Shown: in pieces, positions 1 to 6,546 of the stretch | How positions within the stretch are numbered: the first letter of the stretch is position 1 | Layout: every line of letters starts with the position of its first letter | From: Candidatus Aenigmatarchaeota archaeon | GTDB taxonomy: Archaea > EX4484-52 > B79-G9 | DNA: 6,934 nt | Reading direction: 5' to 3' | NCBI GenBank assembly: GCA_023142905.1 | Contig: JAGLIP010000041.1 | Location: 1 to 6,934 of the forward strand | Made by a program: the position numbers and the translations under genes | Notes under the pieces: model-generated | The model's database searches: none | Told to the model about the DNA's origin: nothing | The model's input: only the letters and a program-made list of their open reading frames with translations

Positions 1-15
1 AAGCTTTGGTTGTGA

Positions 16-183
16 GACAACACCGATACACTACTAGAAATAGATAGCATTATAAATGGTTGTCTTTCTTGGTTGTTTTTTATTCTTAACGAATTTTCGG
101 CCTTAAAAGCATACACCGACGGTGTGATGGTTTCTGGCGAGCTTGCTGGAACACCAAGCGGTTGTTTTAAAAAGCACATTTAA
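16..183 (+). CDS. Possible 3' end of an unidentified gene (partial or broken)
   Basis: An open frame of 55 codons ends at TAA (181-183), and its C-terminus reads about DGVMVSGELAGTPSGCFKKHI. I do not recognise it. Codons are rich in purine-first triplets, as in the real genes here, and the TAA lies inside the putative TATA box of the next gene, an arrangement seen elsewhere in the window. Against it, an in-frame TGA at 13-15 closes the frame on the left, and there is no ATG before codon 38, only a TTG at 73. If real, it is a gene tail carrying a frameshift, stop or contig-edge error, or a short TTG-initiated ORF. The opposite strand is also open from an ATG at 177-179 to the left edge, but that translation is rich in Ser, Pro and Gln and looks like an antisense shadow. 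Confidence 0.28.
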   Translation, partial: DNTDTLLEIDSIINGCLSWLFFILNEFSALKAYTDGVMVSGELAGTPSGCFKKHI

Positions 184-186
184 AAT
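179..186 (+). promoter_or_regulatory. TATA box of the glycosyltransferase gene
   Basis: TTTAAAAT is centred about 28 bases before the ATG at 211, matching the spacing at the other genes in the window. This favours ATG 211 over ATG 202. The box contains the TAA (181-183) that ends the upstream frame. A second AT-rich run (190-197, TTATATA) lies too close to the start to be the TATA box of a leaderless message. Confidence 0.5.
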
Positions 187-210
187 ATTCTTATATACAA
201 CATGAATACT

Positions 211-1314
211 ATGAAATTCTTAATCATCGGCTGGGGTGCGGGAGATTCTTTTTCCGGCGGCATGGATGTGCATGTGCTAAATGTTTCTAAAGCGCTCGCA
301 AAAAAAGGTCATTCTGTCACTCTTTTTGCTACGGATGGCAAACCTACAGAGACAATTAAGAACCTGAAAATAATTCCTGTTAATCTTGCAAAAAAACCAA
401 ATTCAATTGATGACTTCATTTCTGCTGTTAAAGAATACAATGAAAAAATAAAATCTAGTTCAAAAGAACTTGATTTTGATGTGATTATTTCGCATGATTG
501 GATTGGTGTTGCTGCTGCAGAAAAGATAAAAGATACTACGGGAAAGCTTTGGTTGCATACCGTGCATTCGCTAGAGCACATGCGCTCGCTTAATGATTCT
601 AAAGGAGATATAGAAAAATTTGAAAAAAAAGGGATTGTTGGTGCAGATACCGTATTTACGGTTAGCAATTTCATGAAAGATGCAATTCATGAAAGATATA
701 GGCGGACTACAGAAGTTATCTATAATGGCTCTTCTTTTGGTGTGAATGAACTTGTTGAAAGAAACCCATATTCAACACATACAGTACTTTATGTTGGCAG
801 GCTCACAGCACAAAAAGGTATAGAGTATTTGATATTGGCTGCTAAAAAAATATTGGGTGTTGTTCCTAATGCGCGATTTATTATTGTTGGAACAGGAGAG
901 CTTGAAGAATCTTTAAAATCATTCGCTCTTGCTTTGGGTTTTTTTGATTCTTTTGAATTTTTGGGGTTTATTTCAAAAAAAAGGCTTGCTGAACTTTATT
1001 CTACAGCGTCTGTCTTTGCATCTCCATCTATTTATGAGCCGTTCGGAATAACTGTTCTTGATGCTGTGCTTTTTTCCTGTCCTGTTGTGGCGACAAAAAA
1101 CACGGGCGCGAATGAACTTTTTTCTTGCGGGATTACAATTGTCGAACCACAGGACTCGGTATCACTTAGTGATGCTGTTGTGCGCGTTCTTAAGAATCAT
1201 GATGAATTTGAGGCTTTGGCGAAAAATGCGAAAGTTGTTGTTGAAACAAAGGATTTTTGGGCTGAATGTGGACGGATTATTGAGAAAACGAGTGTATCTA
1301 AAAACGCAGATTAA
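211..1314 (+). CDS. GT4-family (GT-B fold) glycosyltransferase, glycogen-synthase-like
   Basis: A retaining glycosyltransferase expected to move a sugar from a nucleotide-sugar donor to a glycan, lipid or protein acceptor on the cytoplasmic side. The exact donor and product cannot be read. Numbering from ATG 202 (add 3 to the 211 numbering): the N-terminal Rossmann domain begins with MKFLIIGWG and a glycine loop SGGMDVH (18-24), then HDW (98-100) and HTVHSLEH (119-126). The C-terminal donor domain has YVGRLTAQKG (197-206) with the usual Arg and Lys, VGTGELE (229-235) and YEPFGITVLD (278-287). In the family E-x7-E motif the second acid is Asp287 rather than Glu. Length, about 367 residues, is normal for GT4 enzymes. 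ATG 211 is preferred because family members usually begin at the MKILxxGW strand and because of the TATA spacing; ATG 202 would add MNT. The neighbour downstream is convergent, so it is probably transcribed alone. Confidence 0.88.
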   Translation: MKFLIIGWGAGDSFSGGMDVHVLNVSKALAKKGHSVTLFATDGKPTETIKNLKIIPVNLAKKPNSIDDFISAVKEYNEKIKSSSKELDFDVIISHDWIGVAAAEKIKDTTGKLWLHTVHSLEHMRSLNDSKGDIEKFEKKGIVGADTVFTVSNFMKDAIHERYRRTTEVIYNGSSFGVNELVERNPYSTHTVLYVGRLTAQKGIEYLILAAKKILGVVPNARFIIVGTGELEESLKSFALALGFFDSFEFLGFISKKRLAELYSTASVFASPSIYEPFGITVLDAVLFSCPVVATKNTGANELFSCGITIVEPQDSVSLSDAVVRVLKNHDEFEALAKNAKVVVETKDFWAECGRIIEKTSVSKNAD

Positions 1315-1345
1315 TCTGCTATTATTGTTTCTAAATTTTTATTTT
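1306..1345. terminator. Bidirectional terminator at a convergent gene junction
   Basis: A perfect 14-base palindrome, GCAGATTAATCTGC (1306-1319), spans the glycosyltransferase stop codon. On the + strand it is followed by T-rich DNA (1321-1345, with runs of five and four T). On the - strand the same hairpin is directly followed by GTTTTTAG (complement of 1298-1305). It could therefore end transcripts from both the glycosyltransferase and the transporter. T tracts are the main archaeal termination signal; the contribution of the short hairpin is inferred. Confidence 0.5.
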
Positions 1346-2235
1346 GAAAGTGCTAGAAATATTACTCCGAGAACCCCGACCAAAACGCCCGTAATTATTC
1401 TCCATTTGTATTTCTTTACATCTATTTCATGAAAGAATAAAACGCCCACACCCACAGCCCAAATTATATTGGCCTGCACTACCGCATACGCAACAGATGC
1501 TTCCAGATAATTGTATGCGCTAAGCATAAAATATGCCGCTCCAAGGTAAATAAACCCCGCTCCAAAAGCCAATAAATTGTCTTTTTTGCTTACGGTTTTA
1601 ATGTTTTTTCGCAAAAATACTGTGAGTAAAAAAAGAGATAAAAGTGAGCTTGCACTCCAAACTAATTGCTGTTCTATTACACCTATAGGTATTGCCATCT
1701 TGTTTAGAATTGTTACAAATGCAAACAAAAAACCTGCAAGAATTGCAAGAAAAATTCCTTTGTAATCTGTATTGTTTTGTCCGTTTGTTCCGTCATTTGT
1801 TTTAGTCAGAATATACGCAGATATGACAATTAAAATACCGCCTAAAAGAACATAAAATGGATTTACTGTAAGGTGTTCTTTAAGTATCATAAAGCCTAGA
1901 ATTATGCCGAAAAGCGGCGAGAAGTTTTTCCAGGGATTTGCCTTTGAAAGACCCATTCGGCCAACAGAAATTATAAATGCATAAAGGCTTATTGCCCATA
2001 TTGGCCCCATCAGTAAAGAGAGCATAAAATAATCAGTGCCAATTTTTGAAGAAAAACCCACCCACGCGCCGCTGGTTAAAAACATTAACAAAGAGCCTAA
2101 AAAAAATCCGAAAACCATCACAAGAGTAAATAATAAAGAGTCTTGTTTTGCCATTTTCTTTGGCGCAACATACAAGCCCATGAAAACAGAACTTATCAGC
2201 GCAAACGCAAACCCGAGAATTATTTGTGATTCCAT
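1339..2235 (-). CDS. DMT-superfamily transporter, GRP/EamA-like (10 TM)
   Basis: An integral membrane permease of the drug/metabolite transporter superfamily, 298 residues, a typical length. About ten hydrophobic segments are visible (roughly 4-24, 34-53, 68-90, 104-118, 126-143, 160-180, 189-208, 221-240, 247-268, 278-296), arranged as two five-helix halves. Family-like signatures are the N-terminal YVAPKK (22-27) and GLSKANPWKNFSPLFG (95-110), which recall glucose/rhamnose porters (GRP, RhaT/GlcU type). ILKEHLT (117-123) and FFHEIDVKK (267-275) fall at equivalent places near the end of each half, as expected from the internal duplication. The likely substrate is a small sugar or metabolite moved by proton or sodium symport, but this cannot be settled. 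It lies 30 bases downstream of the dihydrouridine synthase on the same strand with its own TATA-like box, and shares a terminator with the convergent glycosyltransferase. Confidence 0.82.
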   Translation of the reverse strand: MESQIILGFAFALISSVFMGLYVAPKKMAKQDSLLFTLVMVFGFFLGSLLMFLTSGAWVGFSSKIGTDYFMLSLLMGPIWAISLYAFIISVGRMGLSKANPWKNFSPLFGIILGFMILKEHLTVNPFYVLLGGILIVISAYILTKTNDGTNGQNNTDYKGIFLAILAGFLFAFVTILNKMAIPIGVIEQQLVWSASSLLSLFLLTVFLRKNIKTVSKKDNLLAFGAGFIYLGAAYFMLSAYNYLEASVAYAVVQANIIWAVGVGVLFFHEIDVKKYKWRIITGVLVGVLGVIFLALSK

Positions 2236-2257
2236 AGAACTATTACAGGGTTTTAGG

Positions 2258-2265
2258 TTTATTAA
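2258..2265 (-). promoter_or_regulatory. TATA-like box of the DMT transporter gene
   Basis: On the - strand TTAATAAA is centred about 27 bases before the ATG at 2235. It abuts the TAA stop (2266-2268) of the upstream dihydrouridine synthase gene, inside a longer AT-rich run. Read-through from the upstream gene is equally possible since only 30 bases separate the two. Confidence 0.45.
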
Positions 2266-3243
2266 TTAAGATTGTAACTGTGTGGGTTCTGCAATCTTTT
2301 CGTCCAATGTCCCCAAAATCCTTCGGATGTCGTCTTTAGTTTCGCACTTTGTGATGGCTAATCTTGCTTCCCTTCCGCCTATAAGGTTCTTTGTGAACCA
2401 ACATGCATGGAAGCGATAATCTTTTAATTGTGGTTCGTAGTATTTATCCATCAACTCGCATAGCGTGTCGTATGCCTCAACTTTCTCATGCGCGGTTGGC
2501 TCAGGCAATATTTCTCCGGTTTCAAGATAATGATTGCACCTTTTGAAAATAAACGGGTTTCCTATTGCGGCTCGCCCAATCATCACAAGGTCGCATTTAG
2601 TGTCTTCAAGCATTTTTTTGCAATCTTCGGGTGTCCTTACATCGCCGTTGCCGATTACCGGAATGCCTACAGACTCTTTTACTTTCTTTATCATGTTCCA
2701 GTCTGCAACGCCGGTGTATTTGTCTTTCATTGTCCTTGCATGGATTGTAATCGCGGATGCTCCTGCTTTTTCTATTACTTTTGCGATTTTTAATGTGTCT
2801 TTTGAAGAATCAAAGCCGAGACGGATTTTGGCAGTAACCGGGGTTTTAATTGAACCTGAAAGGGATTCTACAACGGCTTTTATCAGTTTTGTGTCCTTAA
2901 GCATTATGGCTCCTGCGTTCTTTCTTGCCAATTTGAAAGACGGGCAGCCCATGTTTACATCTATTATGTCTACGGGATCTTCAAGTATTATTTTGGCTGC
3001 TTTCACAAGATTTTCTGTGTTTGAGCCGAAAAGCTGGGCCGCCACTGGATGCTCTTCTTTTACGGTCATAAATGTCTTTGGAGTCCTATGCTTTTTGTAG
3101 AAAAACCCGTCTGAATCAATCATCTCAGACCACACAGCGGCAGCACCGTAGCGCCTGCATAAAATACGATACGGCAGAGTCGTGACTGAACACATAGGTG
3201 CCAATATCACACTTCCTTTTATGTTTGCTGAGCCGATTTTCAT
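2266..3243 (-). CDS. dus: tRNA-dihydrouridine synthase (DUS family)
   Basis: An FMN-dependent enzyme that reduces specific uridines in the D-loop of tRNA to dihydrouridine using NADPH. The product is 325 residues, normal for the family. The TIM-barrel start is VILAPMCSVTTLPYR (12-26), the usual APM-V-D-PFR region with variations. Catalytic Cys100 lies in the signature VNMGCPSFKLARKNAGA (96-112). FMN and substrate residues fit Lys139 in TAKIRLG, His168/Arg170 in IHARTMKDKYTG, the phosphate-binding IGNGDV (197-202) and MIGRAAIGNPFIF (221-233). The C-terminal helical tRNA-binding part follows, with HACWFTKNLIGG (279-290) and Arg291. I chose ATG 3243 because the barrel begins there and a TATA box lies 27 bases before it. 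The upstream ATG at 3294 would add 17 residues encoded across that TATA box. The site specificity cannot be told from the sequence. Confidence 0.95.
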   Translation of the reverse strand: MKIGSANIKGSVILAPMCSVTTLPYRILCRRYGAAAVWSEMIDSDGFFYKKHRTPKTFMTVKEEHPVAAQLFGSNTENLVKAAKIILEDPVDIIDVNMGCPSFKLARKNAGAIMLKDTKLIKAVVESLSGSIKTPVTAKIRLGFDSSKDTLKIAKVIEKAGASAITIHARTMKDKYTGVADWNMIKKVKESVGIPVIGNGDVRTPEDCKKMLEDTKCDLVMIGRAAIGNPFIFKRCNHYLETGEILPEPTAHEKVEAYDTLCELMDKYYEPQLKDYRFHACWFTKNLIGGREARLAITKCETKDDIRRILGTLDEKIAEPTQLQS

Positions 3244-3266
3244 ATAATTAGACTCTAATAATGGTT

Positions 3267-3274
3267 TTTTATAT
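3267..3274 (-). promoter_or_regulatory. TATA box of dus
   Basis: On the - strand ATATAAAA is centred 27 bases before ATG 3243, the spacing expected for a leaderless archaeal message. It shares a divergent intergenic region of about 100 bases with the promoter of the + strand gene at 3343. Confidence 0.6.
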
Positions 3275-3311
3275 GAATACAAAAAAAGAAACATTTAAAT
3301 AAATTTATTAC

Positions 3312-3319
3312 TATTTAAT
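3312..3319 (+). promoter_or_regulatory. TATA box of the 439-residue wHTH-like gene
   Basis: TATTTAAT is centred about 27 bases before ATG 3343. A second AT-rich block (3293-3309, ATTTAAATAAATTTATT) lies further upstream and could instead direct a transcript with a leader of about 20 bases. Because this promoter faces that of dus across a short gap, a DNA-binding protein such as the product itself could affect both; that is inference only. Confidence 0.45.
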
Positions 3320-3342
3320 GATAGTTACAAAGTTGATTGTGT

Positions 3343-4662
3343 ATGGATGACGAATTCGCCCCCGGAACGCTTTTAGATTTAGAAGACCAAATAATGTATG
3401 GCTTATTGCTTGCGATAAGCGCGAACCAAAATCAAAGTGTTTTGGAAAGCCATAACCTCTGTGCTGCGCTAACAGAAGCGGTTGGCAGGAAAGTAGATAC
3501 GGGCGATATAAATAACTTAATCGAAGAGGGGATTATAAAACGAGTTTTCGATGGCAGAAAAAAATATCTTGTTTTTGGAGATTATGCAAACGAGTATCTT
3601 CACCCCTCAACACTTAAAGATGTATGGCCAGAATTAACACCCCACATAAGAAAATGCAGCTCAATTAGTTCTATTACATCACAACAAAGCCCCCTAAAAA
3701 ACCACCCTTTGTGGATATTGGCATCAAGCCCGACAAAAAAAATGTGGCTTCCGGGATCGACGATATACCAAGACCTTACAGAAAAAAACTCATTAAGAAA
3801 AGTAGTGGCTGTGAACACAACAATAAATATGGAAAAGCACATTAAATATTCAGAAATGAATAGTTCCGAGTTTAGAAATAATGATTATCTTATAAGCCGC
3901 GGGGAAACATTTTACCAAGGGCTGGCCGAACTTTTATATTCCAAAGATATTGCAATCAGCATAGATGAATTTAATTTCTCAAATAGTGAATGGGATAAAT
4001 TGGACGAACAATACAATATTATTCTGTTAGATGATAAAAATAGAATTGATGGTGGAATCGAAAAAACAATAAAAACACTAAATCGTTTAAGGGCGGATGA
4101 AAAACAGGAGAAAAAAACTGCGAAAAACATATATGATTTAAAGTATTATTTAAACCGCAATTTAGACCTCAAAATAGATCTTTGGGACGATTTAGGAAAA
4201 TTGCATGATCAGAAAAAAGCTATTCGTGAGAAAAAACTCATAATCCATGGCACTTCGTGCCCCTATGGTCTTGATGGCGATAAATGCCGAAGGTCATTAA
4301 GGTTGAGTGAGAATCTAGGAAGCTGTTATTTTGATGTGGATAATTGCCGTGTGGAATTTACGCCATTCTACAAGGGCGTTTATATTACACCAAAAGCGCC
4401 GGTTGTCTATCTGAATTTTGAAGAGATTGATGAAATAATGCACATTCTTGAAGAAACGCATAACTTATCTACAAGACCAAAAATACCTAAAGGAGAAGAG
4501 ATTTTGGACAAATACATTAATGCCGATGAACTTGTGTTTTTTGAATTCGATATAGATAAAATGCATCCGCCTTATGATAAGACCAGATACTTTCTGCCGG
4601 CAAAAACTATTAAATCAATATATAGTGATTCTTGTAATCAGTTAAAATTATATGGTCTCTAA
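3343..4662 (+). CDS. Uncharacterised 439-residue protein with wHTH-like N-terminus and four-Cys cluster
   Basis: I do not recognise this protein. From ATG 3343: residues 13-85 read like a winged helix-turn-helix, with a helix around DQIMYGLLLAISAN, a second SHNLCAALTEAVG, a recognition-like helix DINNLIEEGIIKRV, then a wing RKKYLVFGDYA. A mixed alpha/beta region follows (about 122-235). Residues 238-300 are highly charged and helical, possibly coiled coil. A cysteine cluster Cys306-x8-Cys315-x12-Cys328-x6-Cys335 could bind zinc or another metal. The C-terminal 100 residues are alpha/beta with no known motif. No signal peptide or membrane segment is seen, so it should be cytoplasmic. A reasonable guess is a DNA- or RNA-binding regulator, but nothing identifies a ligand or target. 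A TTG six bases upstream (3337) is a possible alternative start; ATG is preferred on TATA spacing. It is divergent from dus and convergent with the next gene. Confidence 0.75.
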   Translation: MDDEFAPGTLLDLEDQIMYGLLLAISANQNQSVLESHNLCAALTEAVGRKVDTGDINNLIEEGIIKRVFDGRKKYLVFGDYANEYLHPSTLKDVWPELTPHIRKCSSISSITSQQSPLKNHPLWILASSPTKKMWLPGSTIYQDLTEKNSLRKVVAVNTTINMEKHIKYSEMNSSEFRNNDYLISRGETFYQGLAELLYSKDIAISIDEFNFSNSEWDKLDEQYNIILLDDKNRIDGGIEKTIKTLNRLRADEKQEKKTAKNIYDLKYYLNRNLDLKIDLWDDLGKLHDQKKAIREKKLIIHGTSCPYGLDGDKCRRSLRLSENLGSCYFDVDNCRVEFTPFYKGVYITPKAPVVYLNFEEIDEIMHILEETHNLSTRPKIPKGEEILDKYINADELVFFEFDIDKMHPPYDKTRYFLPAKTIKSIYSDSCNQLKLYGL

Positions 4663-4690
4663 TCAAATTACTGCAAAATGTTTAGCGGAT

Positions 4691-5011
4691 TTAATTCACT
4701 TCGATTAATTGCCTTTCAGTCTTCCCGCCCTTTACTGCCAAAACTTCAACGGATTTTATTTCCCCAACATCTTTTCCTTCGTATTTTGCCTCAAAGACCC
4801 CATCACCTAAAGCCTTTATGCAGTTGGGTCTTGATGCGGCGTAATAGACAATAGTTGTTGGCGAAATTGATTCAGGGAGGAGTATGTATTCTTTTTTATC
4901 TGTTCGCAAAATGGCTGAGACTTGCGATTTTACATGTTTTTCGCCGTCTTTTGTGTAAATGATGACCGAAATGCTTTTTTCGTATTTAAGAATGCTTGTC
5001 TCTATGTGCAT
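4691..5011 (-). CDS. Small uncharacterised protein, probably beta-rich (106 aa)
   Basis: Unrecognised. The 106-residue product alternates hydrophobic and polar residues in short stretches (ISVIIYT 14-20, KEYILLP 40-46, TTIVYYAAS 52-60, IKSVEVLAVKGG 85-96), suggesting a compact beta-sheet protein without signal peptide or membrane helix. One cysteine (Cys64). The start ATG at 5011 is supported by a well-spaced TATA box at 5035-5042. It follows a second unknown gene on the same strand with a 24-base gap, so the two may be co-transcribed in part. It converges on the 439-residue gene with only 28 bases between stops and no clear terminator. The frame and promoter support a real gene; the function is unknown. 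Confidence 0.68.
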   Translation of the reverse strand: MHIETSILKYEKSISVIIYTKDGEKHVKSQVSAILRTDKKEYILLPESISPTTIVYYAASRPNCIKALGDGVFEAKYEGKDVGEIKSVEVLAVKGGKTERQLIEVN

Positions 5012-5034
5012 GGATAAGATATTGGGTGGTGCGG

Positions 5035-5042
5035 TTTATATA
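5035..5042 (-). promoter_or_regulatory. TATA box of the 106-residue gene, overlapping an upstream stop codon
   Basis: On the - strand TATATAAA, a near-ideal archaeal TATA box, is centred 27 bases before ATG 5011. The TAA stop (5036-5038) of the preceding gene is contained within it, so the last codons and stop of one gene double as the promoter of the next. Confidence 0.65.
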
Positions 5043-5491
5043 GACTTATTACTTGGGGGCGTTATTGCAAAAGTGACCATTTCTTCTTCTTTTCTTGGGA
5101 TTATGTATTTATATAAATCCGTTTCATCCTCATTGATATAAATTGGTTGCGCTTTTAATACCGGAATGCTTTTGGTATTTATCCATTGTCTGTCCTCAAG
5201 TATTCTTTCGGTCGGCATTTCATCAGAATACAATAAAACGCCGTTTGCGCCATCGGTTTTAGTTACAAGAGAATATATTTTTTCTATAGCTGCTTCATCC
5301 AAAACGCATGGTTCTTCATTTTTGGAATAATCATGAATTAAAATTTTTGGCTCTTCGAGTTCCTTATACAATACAGACCCACTATTTATTTCATCACATG
5401 TTTCATTTGTAATATTCTTTAAAACCATATTTCCGGCTCTTTCAAGAATATATATTCCGGAACCATTGCCGAGTGATAACTCTGTTGCCAT
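5036..5491 (-). CDS. Acidic uncharacterised protein (151 aa)
   Basis: Unrecognised. From ATG 5491 the product is 151 residues and notably acidic, with Glu/Asp clusters (ELEEPK 44-49, KNEEPC 57-62, NEDETD 120-125, KEEEM 134-138). Predicted strands include GIYILERA (12-19), KILIHDY (49-55), NGVLLYSDE (83-91) and the terminal VTFAITPP (139-146). One helix-like stretch, DEAAIEKIYSLVTK (65-78), precedes the third. Cys32 and Cys62 are the only cysteines. No membrane or secretion signal. An upstream in-frame ATG at 5548 would add 19 residues, but these would be encoded across the TATA box (5512-5519) that fits ATG 5491, so I prefer the shorter form. It is divergent from the CaCA exchanger and is followed closely by the 106-residue gene; together they may be a two-gene unit of unknown function. 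Confidence 0.66.
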   Translation of the reverse strand: MATELSLGNGSGIYILERAGNMVLKNITNETCDEINSGSVLYKELEEPKILIHDYSKNEEPCVLDEAAIEKIYSLVTKTDGANGVLLYSDEMPTERILEDRQWINTKSIPVLKAQPIYINEDETDLYKYIIPRKEEEMVTFAITPPSNKSI

Positions 5492-5511
5492 ACTATTAAT
5501 CTCGCGGTGAG

Positions 5512-5519
5512 TTTTAAAA
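5512..5519 (-). promoter_or_regulatory. TATA box of the 151-residue gene
   Basis: TTTTAAAA on the - strand is centred about 25 bases before ATG 5491 and so decides between that start and the upstream ATG at 5548. It lies back-to-back with the exchanger promoter. Confidence 0.45.
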
Positions 5520-5560
5520 AGATACGCCTTATGGTTCTTATGGAACAACGCCTACAAAAC

Positions 5561-5568
5561 TATAAAAA
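5561..5568 (+). promoter_or_regulatory. TATA box of the CaCA exchanger gene
   Basis: TATAAAAA is centred about 28 bases before ATG 5593. No Shine-Dalgarno sequence precedes the ATG, so the message is probably leaderless. Confidence 0.6.
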
Positions 5569-5592
5569 TAAGAATATGCCTTAAATGATACT

Positions 5593-6546
5593 ATGCTGGA
5601 ATATGCTTTTTTTGTTATTGGTTTTGCCCTGCTTTTGAAGGGTGCTGATTTTCTTGTTGAAGGAGCGTCCTCGCTTGCAAAGAAACTTAAAGTATCCGAC
5701 ATGGTGATAGGGCTTACAGTTATAGCTTTTGGCACATCAATGCCTGAACTTGTAATAAATATAACCGCGAGCTTAAGAGGTGCTACAGACATTGCAATCG
5801 GCAATGTTCTTGGAAGCAACATAGCAAACATTCTTGTGATTTTCGGCATATGTGCGCTTATTGTGCCTTTTAAGGTGAATAACACAACAATCTGGAAAGA
5901 GACACCCATGCATCTTTTGGGGGTTGTTGTCTTAGCGGTTCTTGCGAATGATTTTTTGATTAATGGCGCAGCTGAATCTGTGCTTTCAAGAAGTGATGGG
6001 ATTATAATGCTTCTGTTTTTTTGTGTTTTTATGTATTATGTTGTGCGAAATTCAAAAGATGGGTTTACTGAGACAAATACAAGGGAGCGAGGGCTTATAA
6101 TGTCAATTGTGCTTGTTGCTTTTGGGCTTTTGGGCCTTACTGTTGGGGGTGAATGGGTCATAACAAACGCGATAATCATCGCCACAAATATGGGTATTAG
6201 CGAAATTTTGATAAGCCTTACAATTATTGCTTTTGGGACATCACTTCCGGAAGTTATAACTGCCATTATTGCGGCATATAAACGAAACACAAGCCTTGCC
6301 ATTGGAACTGCTATTGGCTCAAACATATTCAATATCTTTTTTGTTCTTGGCACAAGTGCTGCCATTAGGCCAATTGCTTTTTCTTCAACACTAAATACAG
6401 ATATTCTTGTTTTAGGACTTGCGAGTGTTATTGTTTTTGCTGTAATGCTTTTTGGGAAAAAGCAAAAAACCATTGAGCGAAAAGAAGGCATTCTGTTATT
6501 GTTCATTTATGCTGCTTATCTCGCATTCATTGCTCTAAGGGGATAA
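5593..6546 (+). CDS. CaCA-family Na+/Ca2+ (cation) exchanger, YrbG-like
   Basis: An integral membrane antiporter of the Ca2+:cation antiporter family, which usually exports Ca2+ against Na+ (sometimes K+ or H+). The product is 317 residues, the standard prokaryotic length, with about ten membrane helices in two inverted halves joined by a polar loop near 152-168. The two alpha repeats are clear: alpha-1 has GLTVIAFGTSMPE (40-52) and GNVLGSNIANI (70-80); alpha-2 has SLTIIAFGTSLPE (208-220) and GTAIGSNIFNI (238-248). Glu52 and Glu220 are the expected central cation ligands, with the Thr-Ser pairs just before them and Asn76/Asn244 in the GSN motifs. The Asn of the GN motif in alpha-1 is Thr239 in alpha-2. 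The start is fixed by the TATA box at 5561-5568. No neighbour is an obvious functional partner. Confidence 0.93.
   Translation: MLEYAFFVIGFALLLKGADFLVEGASSLAKKLKVSDMVIGLTVIAFGTSMPELVINITASLRGATDIAIGNVLGSNIANILVIFGICALIVPFKVNNTTIWKETPMHLLGVVVLAVLANDFLINGAAESVLSRSDGIIMLLFFCVFMYYVVRNSKDGFTETNTRERGLIMSIVLVAFGLLGLTVGGEWVITNAIIIATNMGISEILISLTIIAFGTSLPEVITAIIAAYKRNTSLAIGTAIGSNIFNIFFVLGTSAAIRPIAFSSTLNTDILVLGLASVIVFAVMLFGKKQKTIERKEGILLLFIYAAYLAFIALRG

Noticed and set aside
28..60. Possible tRNA on the - strand (GTAGTGTATCGGTG resembles a D-arm)
   Set aside because: The D-stem and acceptor stem do not pair and no T-arm is in the window.
113..125. Inverted repeat ACACCG-A-CGGTGT as an operator
   Set aside because: Short, lies inside a possible coding frame, and is 50 bases or more upstream of the TATA box; no second copy elsewhere.
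1..179. A - strand frame open from ATG (177-179) to the left edge, about 59 residues
   Set aside because: Its composition (Ser, Pro, Gln rich) matches antisense shadows, the TATA spacing is wrong (about 15 bases), and the + strand frame in the same place has better codon character.
2488..3100. Long + strand frames opposite dus
   Set aside because: Antisense shadows of a clearly identified gene; low-complexity Ser/Phe/Pro-rich translations with no promoter.
5538..6506. Long - strand frames opposite the CaCA exchanger
   Set aside because: Shadows created by the repetitive hydrophobic codons of the exchanger; no family match and no promoter.
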